From an uncultured Oscillospiraceae bacterium (GTDB taxonomy: Bacteria; Bacillota; Clostridia; Oscillospirales; Acutalibacteraceae), in NCBI GenBank assembly GCA_900542375.1, contig UQNI01000021.1, positions 1 to 25,196 of the forward strand: a DNA stretch of 25,196 nucleotides. The letters are read 5' to 3'. Made by a program: the position numbers and the translations under genes. Each line of letters starts with the position of its first letter. Within the stretch, counting starts at the first letter, position 1. The notes below the pieces were generated by a model. That model worked only from the letters and a program-made list of their open reading frames with translations. It searched no databases and was not told where the DNA came from. This document shows positions 7,638 to 15,476 of this stretch, in pieces.

Positions 7638-7672
7638 GAAAGAACCTATCGCATTGTACGACAGGCTCTTTC
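7638..7672 (-). other. Stem-loop between murA and the Imm70-like gene
   Basis: A 14-bp stem (7672-7659 with 7651-7638) and a 7-base loop form in minus-strand RNA. Two pairs are G-U wobbles there but would be A-C mismatches in plus-strand RNA, which points to the minus strand. No T-run follows, so it is probably not a simple terminator. Confidence 0.55.
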
Positions 7673-7712
7673 TGCATATTATTATCAAATTTCAGCAAAT
7701 ATCGTTTGCAGC

Positions 7713-8996
7713 TTACATTGCCTTTGGCTGTGTATCTTCAGGCGTGTGAATTCGTTTGATATCTGCTCCTAATTTTTGTAATTTTTCGACGATGTCTTCA
7801 TAACCGCGCTCAATGTGACGAATTTCTTCAATTTGGCTTACACCCTTTGCACATAAAGCAGCAATTACTACTGCCGCACCTGCACGTAAATCAGTTGCTT
7901 TTACAGGCGCTGCATTTAAATGGTCCACGCCTTCAATCACGGCTAATTTACCGTCTACTGAGAATTGTGCGCCCATACGGCGTAATTCTTCCACATAGCG
8001 GAAACGACTATCCCAAACACTTTCCGTAATAATGCTGGTACCATGTGCAATTGCAAGCAAAACGGAAATTTGTGGTTGCATATCTGTTGGAAAGCCGGGG
8101 TGCGGCATTGTTTTTACATTGCATTTTTGCAATTGTCCTTCGCGTTTAATATGAATGGAATCGTCAAACTCTTCGACAATCACACCCATTTCCTCCAGTT
8201 TTGCAGAAATAGATTCCAAATGCTTTGGAATCACATTTTCAACCACTGCATCGCCGCCAGTTGCTGCAATAGCCACCATGTAAGTACCGGCTTCAATTTG
8301 GTCAGGAATAATAGAATATGTAGTACCGTGTAAATGGTCTACACCATAAATTTTAATTATATCGGTACCTGCTCCTCTTATATCTGCGCCCATGGAACTT
8401 AAGAAGTTTGCAAGGTCTACAATATGAGGCTCTTTGGCTGCATTTTCAATGACAGTCAAACCTTTTGCTTTTACGGCAGCCAACATAATATTAATGGTAG
8501 CGCCTACAGACACTACGTCCATATAAACATTGTTACCTGTAAGTTCTTGTGCTTGTACATCTACCATACCGCCATCCAAACTGTAGGAAGCTCCTAAGGC
8601 AGAAAAGCCTTTCAAATGCTGGTCAATAGGTCTTACACCAAAATCACAGCCGCCCGGCATGGAAACCACAGCATGATGAAAACGGCCCAATAAGGAGCCA
8701 AGCAGATAATAAGACCCTCTCATATGTCTTGCAAGCTCATACGAAGCAATATGAGAGTGAATTGGTCTGGGATCTATTTCAATTGTAGATTTATTGATTC
8801 TTTTAATGACTGCACCCATATCATGAATAATATGAAGCATATCGTTTACGTCAGTAATATTCGGTACATTTTCTATACGGCAAACTTCGTCTGATAAAAT
8901 TGCCGCCGGTATAATAGCAATGGCAGCATTTTTAGCACCACTAATTGTAACAGTACCCTTTAGTGGTTTGCCGCCTGTAACTACATATTTATCCAA
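7713..8996 (-). CDS. murA: UDP-N-acetylglucosamine 1-carboxyvinyltransferase
   Basis: MurA transfers enolpyruvate from phosphoenolpyruvate to UDP-GlcNAc, the first committed step of peptidoglycan precursor synthesis; it is the fosfomycin target. A TTG start at 8996, with GGGG 9 bases upstream, gives MDKYVVTGGKPLKG, the normal family N-terminus, and 427 residues. An upstream TTG at 9011 has no ribosome binding site. With this start the SGAKNAA motif gives Lys22/Asn23, as in E. coli. The reactive cysteine is Cys117 in PGGCDFGVRP, so fosfomycin sensitivity is expected. The catalytic aspartate is in FPTDMQPQ (Asp305). The GGCDFGVRP loop resembles the second Firmicutes paralogue (MurAB/MurZ type); which paralogue this is remains open. 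Confidence 0.95.
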   Translation of the reverse strand: MDKYVVTGGKPLKGTVTISGAKNAAIAIIPAAILSDEVCRIENVPNITDVNDMLHIIHDMGAVIKRINKSTIEIDPRPIHSHIASYELARHMRGSYYLLGSLLGRFHHAVVSMPGGCDFGVRPIDQHLKGFSALGASYSLDGGMVDVQAQELTGNNVYMDVVSVGATINIMLAAVKAKGLTVIENAAKEPHIVDLANFLSSMGADIRGAGTDIIKIYGVDHLHGTTYSIIPDQIEAGTYMVAIAATGGDAVVENVIPKHLESISAKLEEMGVIVEEFDDSIHIKREGQLQKCNVKTMPHPGFPTDMQPQISVLLAIAHGTSIITESVWDSRFRYVEELRRMGAQFSVDGKLAVIEGVDHLNAAPVKATDLRAGAAVVIAALCAKGVSQIEEIRHIERGYEDIVEKLQKLGADIKRIHTPEDTQPKAM

Positions 8997-9101
8997 TGAG
9001 ACACGCCCCAATCGTTGTGTTATGTTCCAACTTGAACATTCTATATATCATTTATCTGAAAAACATAATCTTCGTAAAATATGAAAAAAACATCTCCATT
9101 G

Positions 9102-9130
9102 ATAATAATACATTGACAGAAAAAAGTCAA
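9102..9130 (-). promoter_or_regulatory. Probable sigma-A-type promoter of murA
   Basis: On the minus strand TTGACT (9130-9125), a 17-base spacer and TATTAT (9107-9102) lie about 105 bases upstream of the murA start. The -35 overlaps an ATTGAC/GTCAAT inverted repeat that could be an operator. Confidence 0.55.
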
Positions 9131-9297
9131 TCTCTCACAAAAATTTATTCGCAACATTGTGAAAAACTGCAAAGAATCTGACATTATCCTATGCTATTGT
9201 AGGACTTATCAAAAGAATGGACAAAAAATTAGGAATCAATCCTATTTCCTACCGGATAGATGTTTGTCTTTCTTATATAAACATCATACCACAAAAT

Positions 9298-9331
9298 AAA
9301 AAAAGTTTTGCAGAAAGACTGCAAAACTTTT
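9298..9331 (-). terminator. Terminator of the M23 peptidase gene
   Basis: A perfect 13-bp stem (9319-9331 with 9301-9313) and a five-base loop lie 7 bases after the peptidase stop. On the minus strand it ends in a run of seven T. Confidence 0.92.
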
Positions 9332-9337
9332 GTAAAA

Positions 9338-10846
9338 TTAAGGTGTTACGTAATTTAACGGGTCAACATGAGTTCCGTTTTCAATCACTTCAAAGTGTAA
9401 ATGTGCACCAAAAGAGTTGCCGGTATTGCCTACCAAAGCAATCGGTTGTCCTTTGAATACTTTCTCTCCGGCCTGTACAAGTAATTTGCTTGTATGGCCA
9501 TATAACGTTTTTCTTCCGTTGCCATGATTGATAATAACATATAACCCGTAGCCGGAGTTGTCCATTTGAGCCAACTCTACAGTACCGGCATCTGCCGCTA
9601 CAATGGTTTCACCGTAAGTATTTCCGTTTGCAATGTCAATACCATTGTGATGTGTACCCCATCTGAAAGAAAAAGGACTGCTAATGGTATGAACGGTTGG
9701 AACCGGCCAAGTTAGTGTACCGCTGCTTTCGCCCGGCACACTGCCGTCCGGCGGAGTTTTGGTACCTTCAATCACAACTTTTGTTACAGGTTCTTGTGTT
9801 ACAGTGGTAGAAACATTGGAACGTTCCGCTTCTTTGCCATTGATATAAGTTACAGTATCAACACAAGTTGCTTTACCGTTCTCACCTTCTGTAACTACCT
9901 TGGAATAAGTGTTGTATTTGGTATCATCTGTTTGTACTTCTGTTTCAAATTCAACATCTTTTTCATATGTTTCTTCTTTTACAACAGAAATGTTCAAAAT
10001 GGATTTTTTTACAATCACACTTAATTTATCTCCATTTTGCAGCGGAGAAGATACATTTGGATTCAACGCTTTTAATTCATTGGCAGTAGTACCAAATTTT
10101 TCAGCCAAAGAATCCCATGTATCACCCTCAGCAACTGTATAACCCATAGGTTTGTTGGAAAGGCCTGTTAATTGTGCTTTGATAGAATCAGCAGATTCTA
10201 TACTGGAAACAGGGTAAATGTCTGTTTTGGTTTGAATATCGTCTTCAAATGAAATTGATTCATATGTTTCAGGCGCATTGTTATTGAGCAAATCCTGTAG
10301 CATATTGTCTAAATCGACAGCATTTTCAACAGCTCCAATGAAATTGCCATTTACGTAAAGGCCAACAGCTTCTTTGTAGGTACCGGTGCTTTTTTCAGCC
10401 AATACATCTGTGCTTACCGTAGTAAGTTTTTTCGTATCGGATGATGAAACGGTAGCAACTATTTGTTTTGGCTGTATCATTAAAGTGTCGGAAGCATTTT
10501 CAGCCATAAGCTGATTCATTACTTCAAACGGTTCCCCATAAACAATTTGTCTTTCTTGTGCGGATGCACTGACACCGTTTGCAGACTGCATAGCAAAACC
10601 AAAAGAAACAGTTAATGCTGCAACTCCCAATGCCGGAGCAATTACATGTAATGCATATTTTGCAATTTTCTTATGAAAACTGCCTGTATGTTGAGTTCCT
10701 TCTGCAATGCACTCTGCTTGTACTGCAAAGTGAGCAAGCACCTTTTGAATGGTTGCAGAGTATAACTTCTTTGTTAATTGAAACATGGATTGGCAAATGC
10801 CTTTCCAAATTTGATGCATTCGTTTCAGTCCTGAGCTATGTTCCAT
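9338..10846 (-). CDS. Membrane-anchored LysM-G5-M23 peptidoglycan endopeptidase
   Basis: This 502-residue protein is a secreted or membrane-tethered wall hydrolase. After a roughly 63-residue cytoplasmic N-terminus comes one hydrophobic segment (about 64-96). A predicted extracytoplasmic region follows, with a LysM domain (about 234-279; YTVAEGDTWDSLAEKFG), a G5-like domain (about 286-362) and a C-terminal M23 (LytM/NlpD) domain (about 380-502). The zinc ligands are visible: His400 and Asp404 in HHNGIDIA and His484 in HLHFE, plus His451 in YGHTS. All are retained, so an active endopeptidase cutting peptide cross-links is expected. The long basic cytoplasmic N-terminus before the membrane segment is unusual for a plain signal peptide and suggests a type II anchor. 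It starts at ATG after AAGGGAGA, which is close to the start, so a slightly later start is possible. It is monocistronic. Confidence 0.9.
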   Translation of the reverse strand: MEHSSGLKRMHQIWKGICQSMFQLTKKLYSATIQKVLAHFAVQAECIAEGTQHTGSFHKKIAKYALHVIAPALGVAALTVSFGFAMQSANGVSASAQERQIVYGEPFEVMNQLMAENASDTLMIQPKQIVATVSSSDTKKLTTVSTDVLAEKSTGTYKEAVGLYVNGNFIGAVENAVDLDNMLQDLLNNNAPETYESISFEDDIQTKTDIYPVSSIESADSIKAQLTGLSNKPMGYTVAEGDTWDSLAEKFGTTANELKALNPNVSSPLQNGDKLSVIVKKSILNISVVKEETYEKDVEFETEVQTDDTKYNTYSKVVTEGENGKATCVDTVTYINGKEAERSNVSTTVTQEPVTKVVIEGTKTPPDGSVPGESSGTLTWPVPTVHTISSPFSFRWGTHHNGIDIANGNTYGETIVAADAGTVELAQMDNSGYGLYVIINHGNGRKTLYGHTSKLLVQAGEKVFKGQPIALVGNTGNSFGAHLHFEVIENGTHVDPLNYVTP

Positions 10847-10950
10847 TCTCCCTTGATTGGATTCAGAACGTTTAAACTGAAAAAGTTTAATAGTGAATCT
10901 TCCTCTCGTTACGAATTAAATTGTTACATTCGTGTAATCTTTCTCTGTGT

Positions 10951-10979
10951 ATACTACTATAAAAATTACAAATTTGCAA
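10951..10979 (-). promoter_or_regulatory. Possible promoter of the M23 peptidase gene
   Basis: On the minus strand TTGCAA (10979-10974), a 17-base spacer and TAGTAT (10956-10951) lie about 105 bases upstream of the peptidase start, in an AT-rich gap after luxS. The match is moderate. Confidence 0.4.
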
Positions 10980-11025
10980 CCTTTTTTCCGAACGATTAGA
11001 AAATTATGTGAACTTTGCTTATAAA

Positions 11026-11481
11026 TTATTCGTATTTTAGCTGTTCCACTGTCCAATTTGCAATATAAGGAAGGAATTCTTTTGCTTGATTTTTTGCATC
11101 TTCTAAATCGTGTTCCAAATAATTTCCGCATTCCACGGCTGTATTTCCCGGAATTTCTCCCTCATAATTGGCAATATCTGTCATGATTCTTTGAATTAAA
11201 GCAATGGCGTCTTCCGGTTTCATGTCTCTTACCAAAAAGTAAAAACCGGTTCGGCATCCCATAGGACCAAAATAAATAATTTTGTGCTCATATTCGGAAT
11301 TGCGGGAAATGGTAGCAAATAAATGCTCAATGGTATGCATGGAAGCGGTCGGTAAAAACGGAGGTACATTTGGTTTTTTCATGCGGATATCATAAGTAAC
11401 AATATCATCATCAATTCTGGAAGTATAAATACCCGGCTGTAATTTTGTATGGTCTACGCAAAAACTTGGAATTCTTTTCAT
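11026..11481 (-). CDS. luxS: S-ribosylhomocysteine lyase
   Basis: LuxS splits S-ribosylhomocysteine into homocysteine and DPD, the precursor of autoinducer-2, as part of the activated methyl cycle. The 151-residue protein shows the metal ligands His49 and His53 in HTIEHLFAT, Cys118 in VECGNY, the catalytic Glu52 and the active-site cysteine Cys76 in GCRTG. RMKKPNVP and FGPMGCRTGFY are typical. It starts with ATG after AAGGAGTT. The start is only 4 bases after the stop of the phospholipase C-like gene, so the two form an operon. The usual partner pfs/mtnN is not in the window. Confidence 0.97.
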   Translation of the reverse strand: MKRIPSFCVDHTKLQPGIYTSRIDDDIVTYDIRMKKPNVPPFLPTASMHTIEHLFATISRNSEYEHKIIYFGPMGCRTGFYFLVRDMKPEDAIALIQRIMTDIANYEGEIPGNTAVECGNYLEHDLEDAKNQAKEFLPYIANWTVEQLKYE

Positions 11482-11485
11482 AATG

Positions 11486-12340
11486 TCATAACTCCTTTTT
11501 CTGATTCATTAATAAATGTTTGGACTGCTCAACTGCCAATTCAAACAAATCCATATAACTTTCTGTACGGTCAGCGGTATCCTCTATCGGCCATTGCCAC
11601 TGGGCATGATACGTATTGGCATAATCGTAAGCATCTCCTTCATTGATGCCTCTGAAATAACTGGATAAACGTCTTTTATACTCTTTACCTCTTTCCATAC
11701 GTTCAAAAAAGCTTTTTTTCAACGTAGAACGGTCGTTGAGCATACCACAAGTTTTTCTTGCGTCTTCTGTTGCCTGCAACAAAACAGACAATTCTTGTTT
11801 TTCGTCAAATAAAATATTCAGCAAATAGCAGTATAATGAAGCTACCTCAAGCTGTACCGCTTCATCCTTTGGAAATATTTGTTTCATATCAAACTCTATG
11901 GGCAATTGACCCTTCAAATAGCGCAACAGAATAATATCCAAAGAAGTTTCTATCTTATTTCTCAGCGACAGCTCTTGCTCTTTTGGGTACGCTTGTTTGA
12001 GCATATGCAATCCATATTGAATAAAAGGCTCTGTCTCTGCTTTCAACACAGCACGGCATTCCAATCCAAAACGATAACAACGCAAGACAGGAGTATCTTT
12101 TTTCTGCCGATAGTCGTCAATGGCTTTCAAAATGGTGGATAACTCCAAGCTATCAAACCGTTCTGTATAAGATTTTAACATAATGCCTGACTGCCAAAAC
12201 AAGAAACGATGAAAGGTTAAAAATTCATACCCTTGCACACCCCATAAAAAAGCGTTTTGATTCCACTCTTTTATGCTTTGAGAAACAGCATATTCACCTA
12301 TTTGCTCCCCATATAAATGTTGGCATATTAATGTAAACAA
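11486..12340 (-). CDS. Divergent zinc-dependent phospholipase C-like protein
   Basis: This 284-residue mostly helical protein has no signal peptide. Two parts resemble the clostridial zinc-dependent phospholipase C family. The N-terminus (MFTLICQHLYGEQIGE, then FLWGVQGYEFLTFHR) parallels the family's H.LFG start and the 'GxQGPDxxFYHR' block. The C-terminus (YANTYHAQWQWP, then TESYMDLFELAVE) parallels the 'N..HRPW..P....ESF.DLFE.A' ending. The metal-ligand aspartate of GPD is replaced (GYE), and the central HxxxD motif is not obvious, so activity may be lost or altered. The start is TTG at 12340, backed by AAAGGAGG 8 bases upstream. It is coupled to luxS. The family assignment is tentative. 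Confidence 0.5.
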   Translation of the reverse strand: MFTLICQHLYGEQIGEYAVSQSIKEWNQNAFLWGVQGYEFLTFHRFLFWQSGIMLKSYTERFDSLELSTILKAIDDYRQKKDTPVLRCYRFGLECRAVLKAETEPFIQYGLHMLKQAYPKEQELSLRNKIETSLDIILLRYLKGQLPIEFDMKQIFPKDEAVQLEVASLYCYLLNILFDEKQELSVLLQATEDARKTCGMLNDRSTLKKSFFERMERGKEYKRRLSSYFRGINEGDAYDYANTYHAQWQWPIEDTADRTESYMDLFELAVEQSKHLLMNQKKEL

Positions 12341-12946
12341 ATACTGTCCCTCCTTTGCCCTATAAGTGTAGCATAAAAAAGAAAAATAGGAAACCTTTAT
12401 ACATAAAAATGAAAATAAGAATTTGTATCTCTATTGGTAAACCATAGTAATTCTTTTCATTGATTTTCTTTTTTTAACCTTCTCCTCCTGAATTCCTCAT
12501 ATTTTGAAGGGATACACCACTTTTTAAACAGATGGATAAACTTTTCATGTTTCCTTTATAAAGAAAAACTGCTACTTATATTTTTATCATAGATACTCCC
12601 CATAATCATAACATAATTGTGAAATATCTGATTGCCTTTTTGAGATTTTTGTATCCATAATATTCAAATTTCACCCTTTCTTCGCAGTTTCCAATCAAAC
12701 AGATATCATGCAGGTATTACAAACATTTCTCCTATCTACATGGTGCTGGTATCATGTAATTATATCCAACAAGGACATTTGTAATTGCAAACCTCATTTG
12801 AACAATAAGGTATATAGTATTATTAACATCATTTTTGCCATTTGAAGACCTCGGAAATAAGTGCGTTTCAGGCACTCTAAAGCGTAACATGGCTTCGCAA
12901 CCATATTTTTGTGACAAATGACAAGTTGTATGATTTGATAGTTACT
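12341..12946. other. 606-base gap with no convincing gene, containing small hairpins
   Basis: This AT-rich region separates the phospholipase C-like gene from the DUF3788 gene. The few short open frames lack ribosome binding sites and recognisable products. The right part is less AT-rich and holds two neighbouring hairpins. One at 12889-12904 has a GCGA (GNRA-type) loop when read on the minus strand. The other, at 12859-12877, has a GTGC/GCAC core. These could be 3'-UTR structure, a small RNA, a dispersed repeat or gene remnants; none can be proven. Confidence 0.45.
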
Positions 12947-13360
12947 TTACTTTTTGTTCGGCTTTCTTTTCATCCTCAACAGCCTAATGAAATCATGGAA
13001 TAAAGAAGTATCCACCGGCTCAAACATGATCCATTTACCATCATGGTAAATTTGAGCTTCGTCATATATTTCTTGAACTTCTTTTGAATAATTTTCTCTA
13101 TCTGTTTCAAATTTTAACCGTTCGTCTTTTCCTAAGACAATCATAAAACCCACACAATTTTCTCTTGCATATAATGCACACAGCGTTTTACCGCCCCGGC
13201 GATATTTATATTCATATTTCCATGCTTTGCCACCTGTACTCCACAAACAATCCATATCATAGTTTTCATCAATAACAGCACATAACTGATTCCATATATC
13301 GTAGAGAGATTTCCCAACCAAATCCGTCATTTCTTCTTCATTCGGTATCATATCAAGCAT
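12947..13360 (-). CDS. DUF3788 family protein
   Basis: This 137-residue soluble protein of unknown function matches the DUF3788 pattern. The landmarks are LWSTGGKAWKYEYKYRRGGKTLC (from about residue 39), then IVLGKDERLKFE, YSKEVQEIYD, YHDGKWI and the terminal LLRMKRKP. Members are common in Clostridia and Bacteroidetes and resemble small sensing domains, but no activity is established to my knowledge. The ATG follows AGGAGG, and the gene lies 28 bases downstream of the pseudouridine synthase, so the two are probably co-transcribed. No terminator is evident after it. Confidence 0.82.
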   Translation of the reverse strand: MLDMIPNEEEMTDLVGKSLYDIWNQLCAVIDENYDMDCLWSTGGKAWKYEYKYRRGGKTLCALYARENCVGFMIVLGKDERLKFETDRENYSKEVQEIYDEAQIYHDGKWIMFEPVDTSLFHDFIRLLRMKRKPNKK

Positions 13361-13388
13361 ATTCGTCCTCCTATCTATACAATTCTCA

Positions 13389-14249
13389 TTATTGTACCAA
13401 CGCCATCATATCGTCCTGCGGCGGACAAGCCAGCTCTATCCGATGACCGGTTACGGGATGCACAAATAACACTTTGGAACAGCACAGCGCTTGTCTGCCA
13501 ATGCCATTTAAGTGACCACCATACATATCGTCACCTGCAAGAGGATGACCTATGTGAGAAAAATGCACACGAATTTGATGCGTCCGCCCTGTTTCCAGAC
13601 GAATCTGCAGCAAAGTATGATGATTGGTACCCCCTACCACTTTCCAATGAGTAACCGCACGCTGACCGTCCTTGGCAACTTCTCTTTGAATGGTATACCC
13701 TTCTTTCAAACGAATGGGAACATCTATGGTTCCTTCCCCTTTTAAAACACCTTCACACACAGCCGTGTATTCTTTTTCAATGGATTTACTGAGTACTGCA
13801 GCCGCATAGCCATGTTTTGCAATTACAATCAAACCTGATGTGTCTTTATCCAAACGATATACGGGATGAAATCCCAATTTTACACCATGGATTTGGTAAT
13901 GGTAAAATAAAGCGTTTGCCAAACTGTCTCTGTCATGACCTGCTGTTGGATAGATAGGCATACTCCAATCTTTGTTGATTACGATGATATCGTCATCCTC
14001 ATACACAATAGAAAGCGGCAGCGGAACAGCCTCAATATCCTTTTCGATGTCAGGCAAATTGACGCATACTACATCTCCTGTTTTTAACAAATCATTGGCT
14101 CTTCCATGTTCTCCATTGATGGTTAATCCCATTTTGACACGCTTTTGCTTTGTAAGCAGTCTTGCGGATAAGTTGCAGTATCCTCTTAAAAATACTTTCA
14201 GTTTTGATTGTTCCCATTCTTTTGGTACTGTAAATGTCAATGCTCTCAT
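13389..14249 (-). CDS. RluA-family pseudouridine synthase
   Basis: The protein isomerises uridine to pseudouridine in rRNA or tRNA; the exact site cannot be told. From the ATG at 14249 it has 286 residues. A degenerate S4-like N-terminal region (about 15-65) is followed by the catalytic domain with YRLDKDTSGLIV (catalytic Asp134) and the RTHQIRVHFSHIGHPLAGD block. The usual 'NKPxG' RNA-binding motif is altered to NKDWSMP (residues 92-98). A longer frame from GTG at 14294 would begin inside the ilvE terminator stem and is rejected; AGAGG about 9 bases before the ATG supports the shorter start. Its leader is the ilvE terminator itself, so expression probably depends on read-through or an internal promoter. 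Confidence 0.92.
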   Translation of the reverse strand: MRALTFTVPKEWEQSKLKVFLRGYCNLSARLLTKQKRVKMGLTINGEHGRANDLLKTGDVVCVNLPDIEKDIEAVPLPLSIVYEDDDIIVINKDWSMPIYPTAGHDRDSLANALFYHYQIHGVKLGFHPVYRLDKDTSGLIVIAKHGYAAAVLSKSIEKEYTAVCEGVLKGEGTIDVPIRLKEGYTIQREVAKDGQRAVTHWKVVGGTNHHTLLQIRLETGRTHQIRVHFSHIGHPLAGDDMYGGHLNGIGRQALCCSKVLFVHPVTGHRIELACPPQDDMMALVQ

Positions 14250-14268
14250 TGTAATATACCTCTGCAAT

Positions 14269-14295
14269 AAAAAAGGTGACAGCTTTGCTGTCACC
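14269..14295 (-). terminator. Terminator of ilvE
   Basis: GGTGACAGC pairs with GCTGTCACC (14295-14287 with 14283-14275) across a three-base loop, and on the minus strand six T follow (14274-14269). It lies 18 bases after the ilvE stop and 20 bases before the pseudouridine synthase start. Confidence 0.9.
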
Positions 14296-14313
14296 CTTAT
14301 GATAAAACGGGCC

Positions 14314-15384
14314 TTATTTTACTTCTACAGTCCAATGCATGGTATCTTCAATATTACCCCATTGAATTCCTGTTAAAGTGTCATATAAGCGTTGTGAAAT
14401 CTCACCAATTTTGCCGTTGTTAATCTCCATTACATGGTCATCCCATTTTAACTGGCCAATCGGAGAAATAACAGCAGCTGTTCCTGTACCGAATGCTTCT
14501 TTCAGCTGTCCGTTTTGATAAGCGTCGTAAATTTCCTGAATTTCAATTGGACGTTCGGATACGTTCAATCCCCAAGATTTTAAAATCTCAATGGCGGACA
14601 TTCTGGTAACGCCGGGTAAAATGGAGCCTTGCAAAGCAGGAGTTACAACCTCATCACCAATCACAAAGAATACATTCATGGTTCCTACTTCTTCCACATA
14701 TTTGCGTTCCACACCATCCAGCCATAACACCTGGGTATATTTTTGTTCTTCCGCTTCATCTTGTGCTTTTAAAGAAGCTGCATAGTTACCGCCTGTTTTA
14801 GCATAACCCATACCGCCACGAACAGCACGTACGTATTTGCTTTCCACATAAATTTTAACCGGATTCAAACCTTCCGGATAATAAGCGCCAACCGGAGAAC
14901 AAATCACCATAAACATAAGATGTTTGCCCGGATGTACACCAACATGTGCGTCTGTAGCAAAAATAAAGGGACGAATATATAAGGAAGTACCTTCTGCGGT
15001 TGGAATCCAATCTTTTTCAATAGATACCAATTTTTCAATACATTTTAATGCAAATGCTTCATCTATTTTTGGAATACACAAACGCTCATTGGATACATTC
15101 AGGCGGGCCATATTTTTCTCAGGACGGAATAACAGCACGCGTCCGTCCTTGGCTCGGTATGCTTTCATGCCTTCAAATACAGTTTGTCCATAGTGCAAAC
15201 ACATAGCGGAAGGATCCAGTTCAATTGGTCCGTAAGGGACAATACGAGCATCATGCCATCCTTGACCTTCATCATAATTCATGACAAACATGTGGTCTGT
15301 AAAAATAGAACCAAAACCAAGTTTTGTTTCATCTGTTGGTTTTGCCTTTGGTTGTTTTGTAAGTTCAACTTTGATTTCCTGCAT
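14314..15384 (-). CDS. ilvE: Branched-chain amino acid aminotransferase
   Basis: IlvE reversibly transfers the amino group between glutamate and the 2-oxo acids of leucine, isoleucine and valine, using pyridoxal phosphate. The 356-residue length matches the class IV group II (eukaryotic/Bacillus YwaA-like) enzymes. Visible motifs are YGQTVFEGMKAYR (about 65-77), RPF (138-140), AKTGGNYA with the cofactor lysine Lys196, QVLWLDG (218-224), and EEVGTMNVFF (231-240). It is transcribed from its own near-consensus promoter (15418-15446) and ends in a terminator. No T-box or leader peptide is seen in the short leader, and no other branched-chain biosynthesis gene is nearby. Confidence 0.96.
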   Translation of the reverse strand: MQEIKVELTKQPKAKPTDETKLGFGSIFTDHMFVMNYDEGQGWHDARIVPYGPIELDPSAMCLHYGQTVFEGMKAYRAKDGRVLLFRPEKNMARLNVSNERLCIPKIDEAFALKCIEKLVSIEKDWIPTAEGTSLYIRPFIFATDAHVGVHPGKHLMFMVICSPVGAYYPEGLNPVKIYVESKYVRAVRGGMGYAKTGGNYAASLKAQDEAEEQKYTQVLWLDGVERKYVEEVGTMNVFFVIGDEVVTPALQGSILPGVTRMSAIEILKSWGLNVSERPIEIQEIYDAYQNGQLKEAFGTGTAAVISPIGQLKWDDHVMEINNGKIGEISQRLYDTLTGIQWGNIEDTMHWTVEVK

Positions 15385-15417
15385 TGGGAAAGACCTTCTT
15401 TCACTTTATTCTATTTT

Positions 15418-15446
15418 ATTGTACCACCAAATGACCTCACTTTCAA
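15418..15446 (-). promoter_or_regulatory. Sigma-A-type promoter of ilvE
   Basis: On the minus strand TTGAAA (15446-15441), a 17-base spacer and TACAAT (15423-15418), with an extended -10 TG one base before the hexamer. It lies 34 bases upstream of the ilvE start. Confidence 0.75.
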
Positions 15447-15476
15447 GCGGCAGTGCAAAAAATATAGTGAATATAG

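Noticed and set aside
12850..12905. A known riboswitch or SRP/6S RNA in the gap
   Set aside because: The hairpins do not match the signature bases of the common classes I compared from memory (SAM, c-di-GMP, small SRP RNA).
12732..12917. Minus-strand 61-codon frame in the 12341-12946 gap
   Set aside because: It has a non-ATG start without a Shine-Dalgarno site, runs through two hairpins, and its product matches nothing I recognise.
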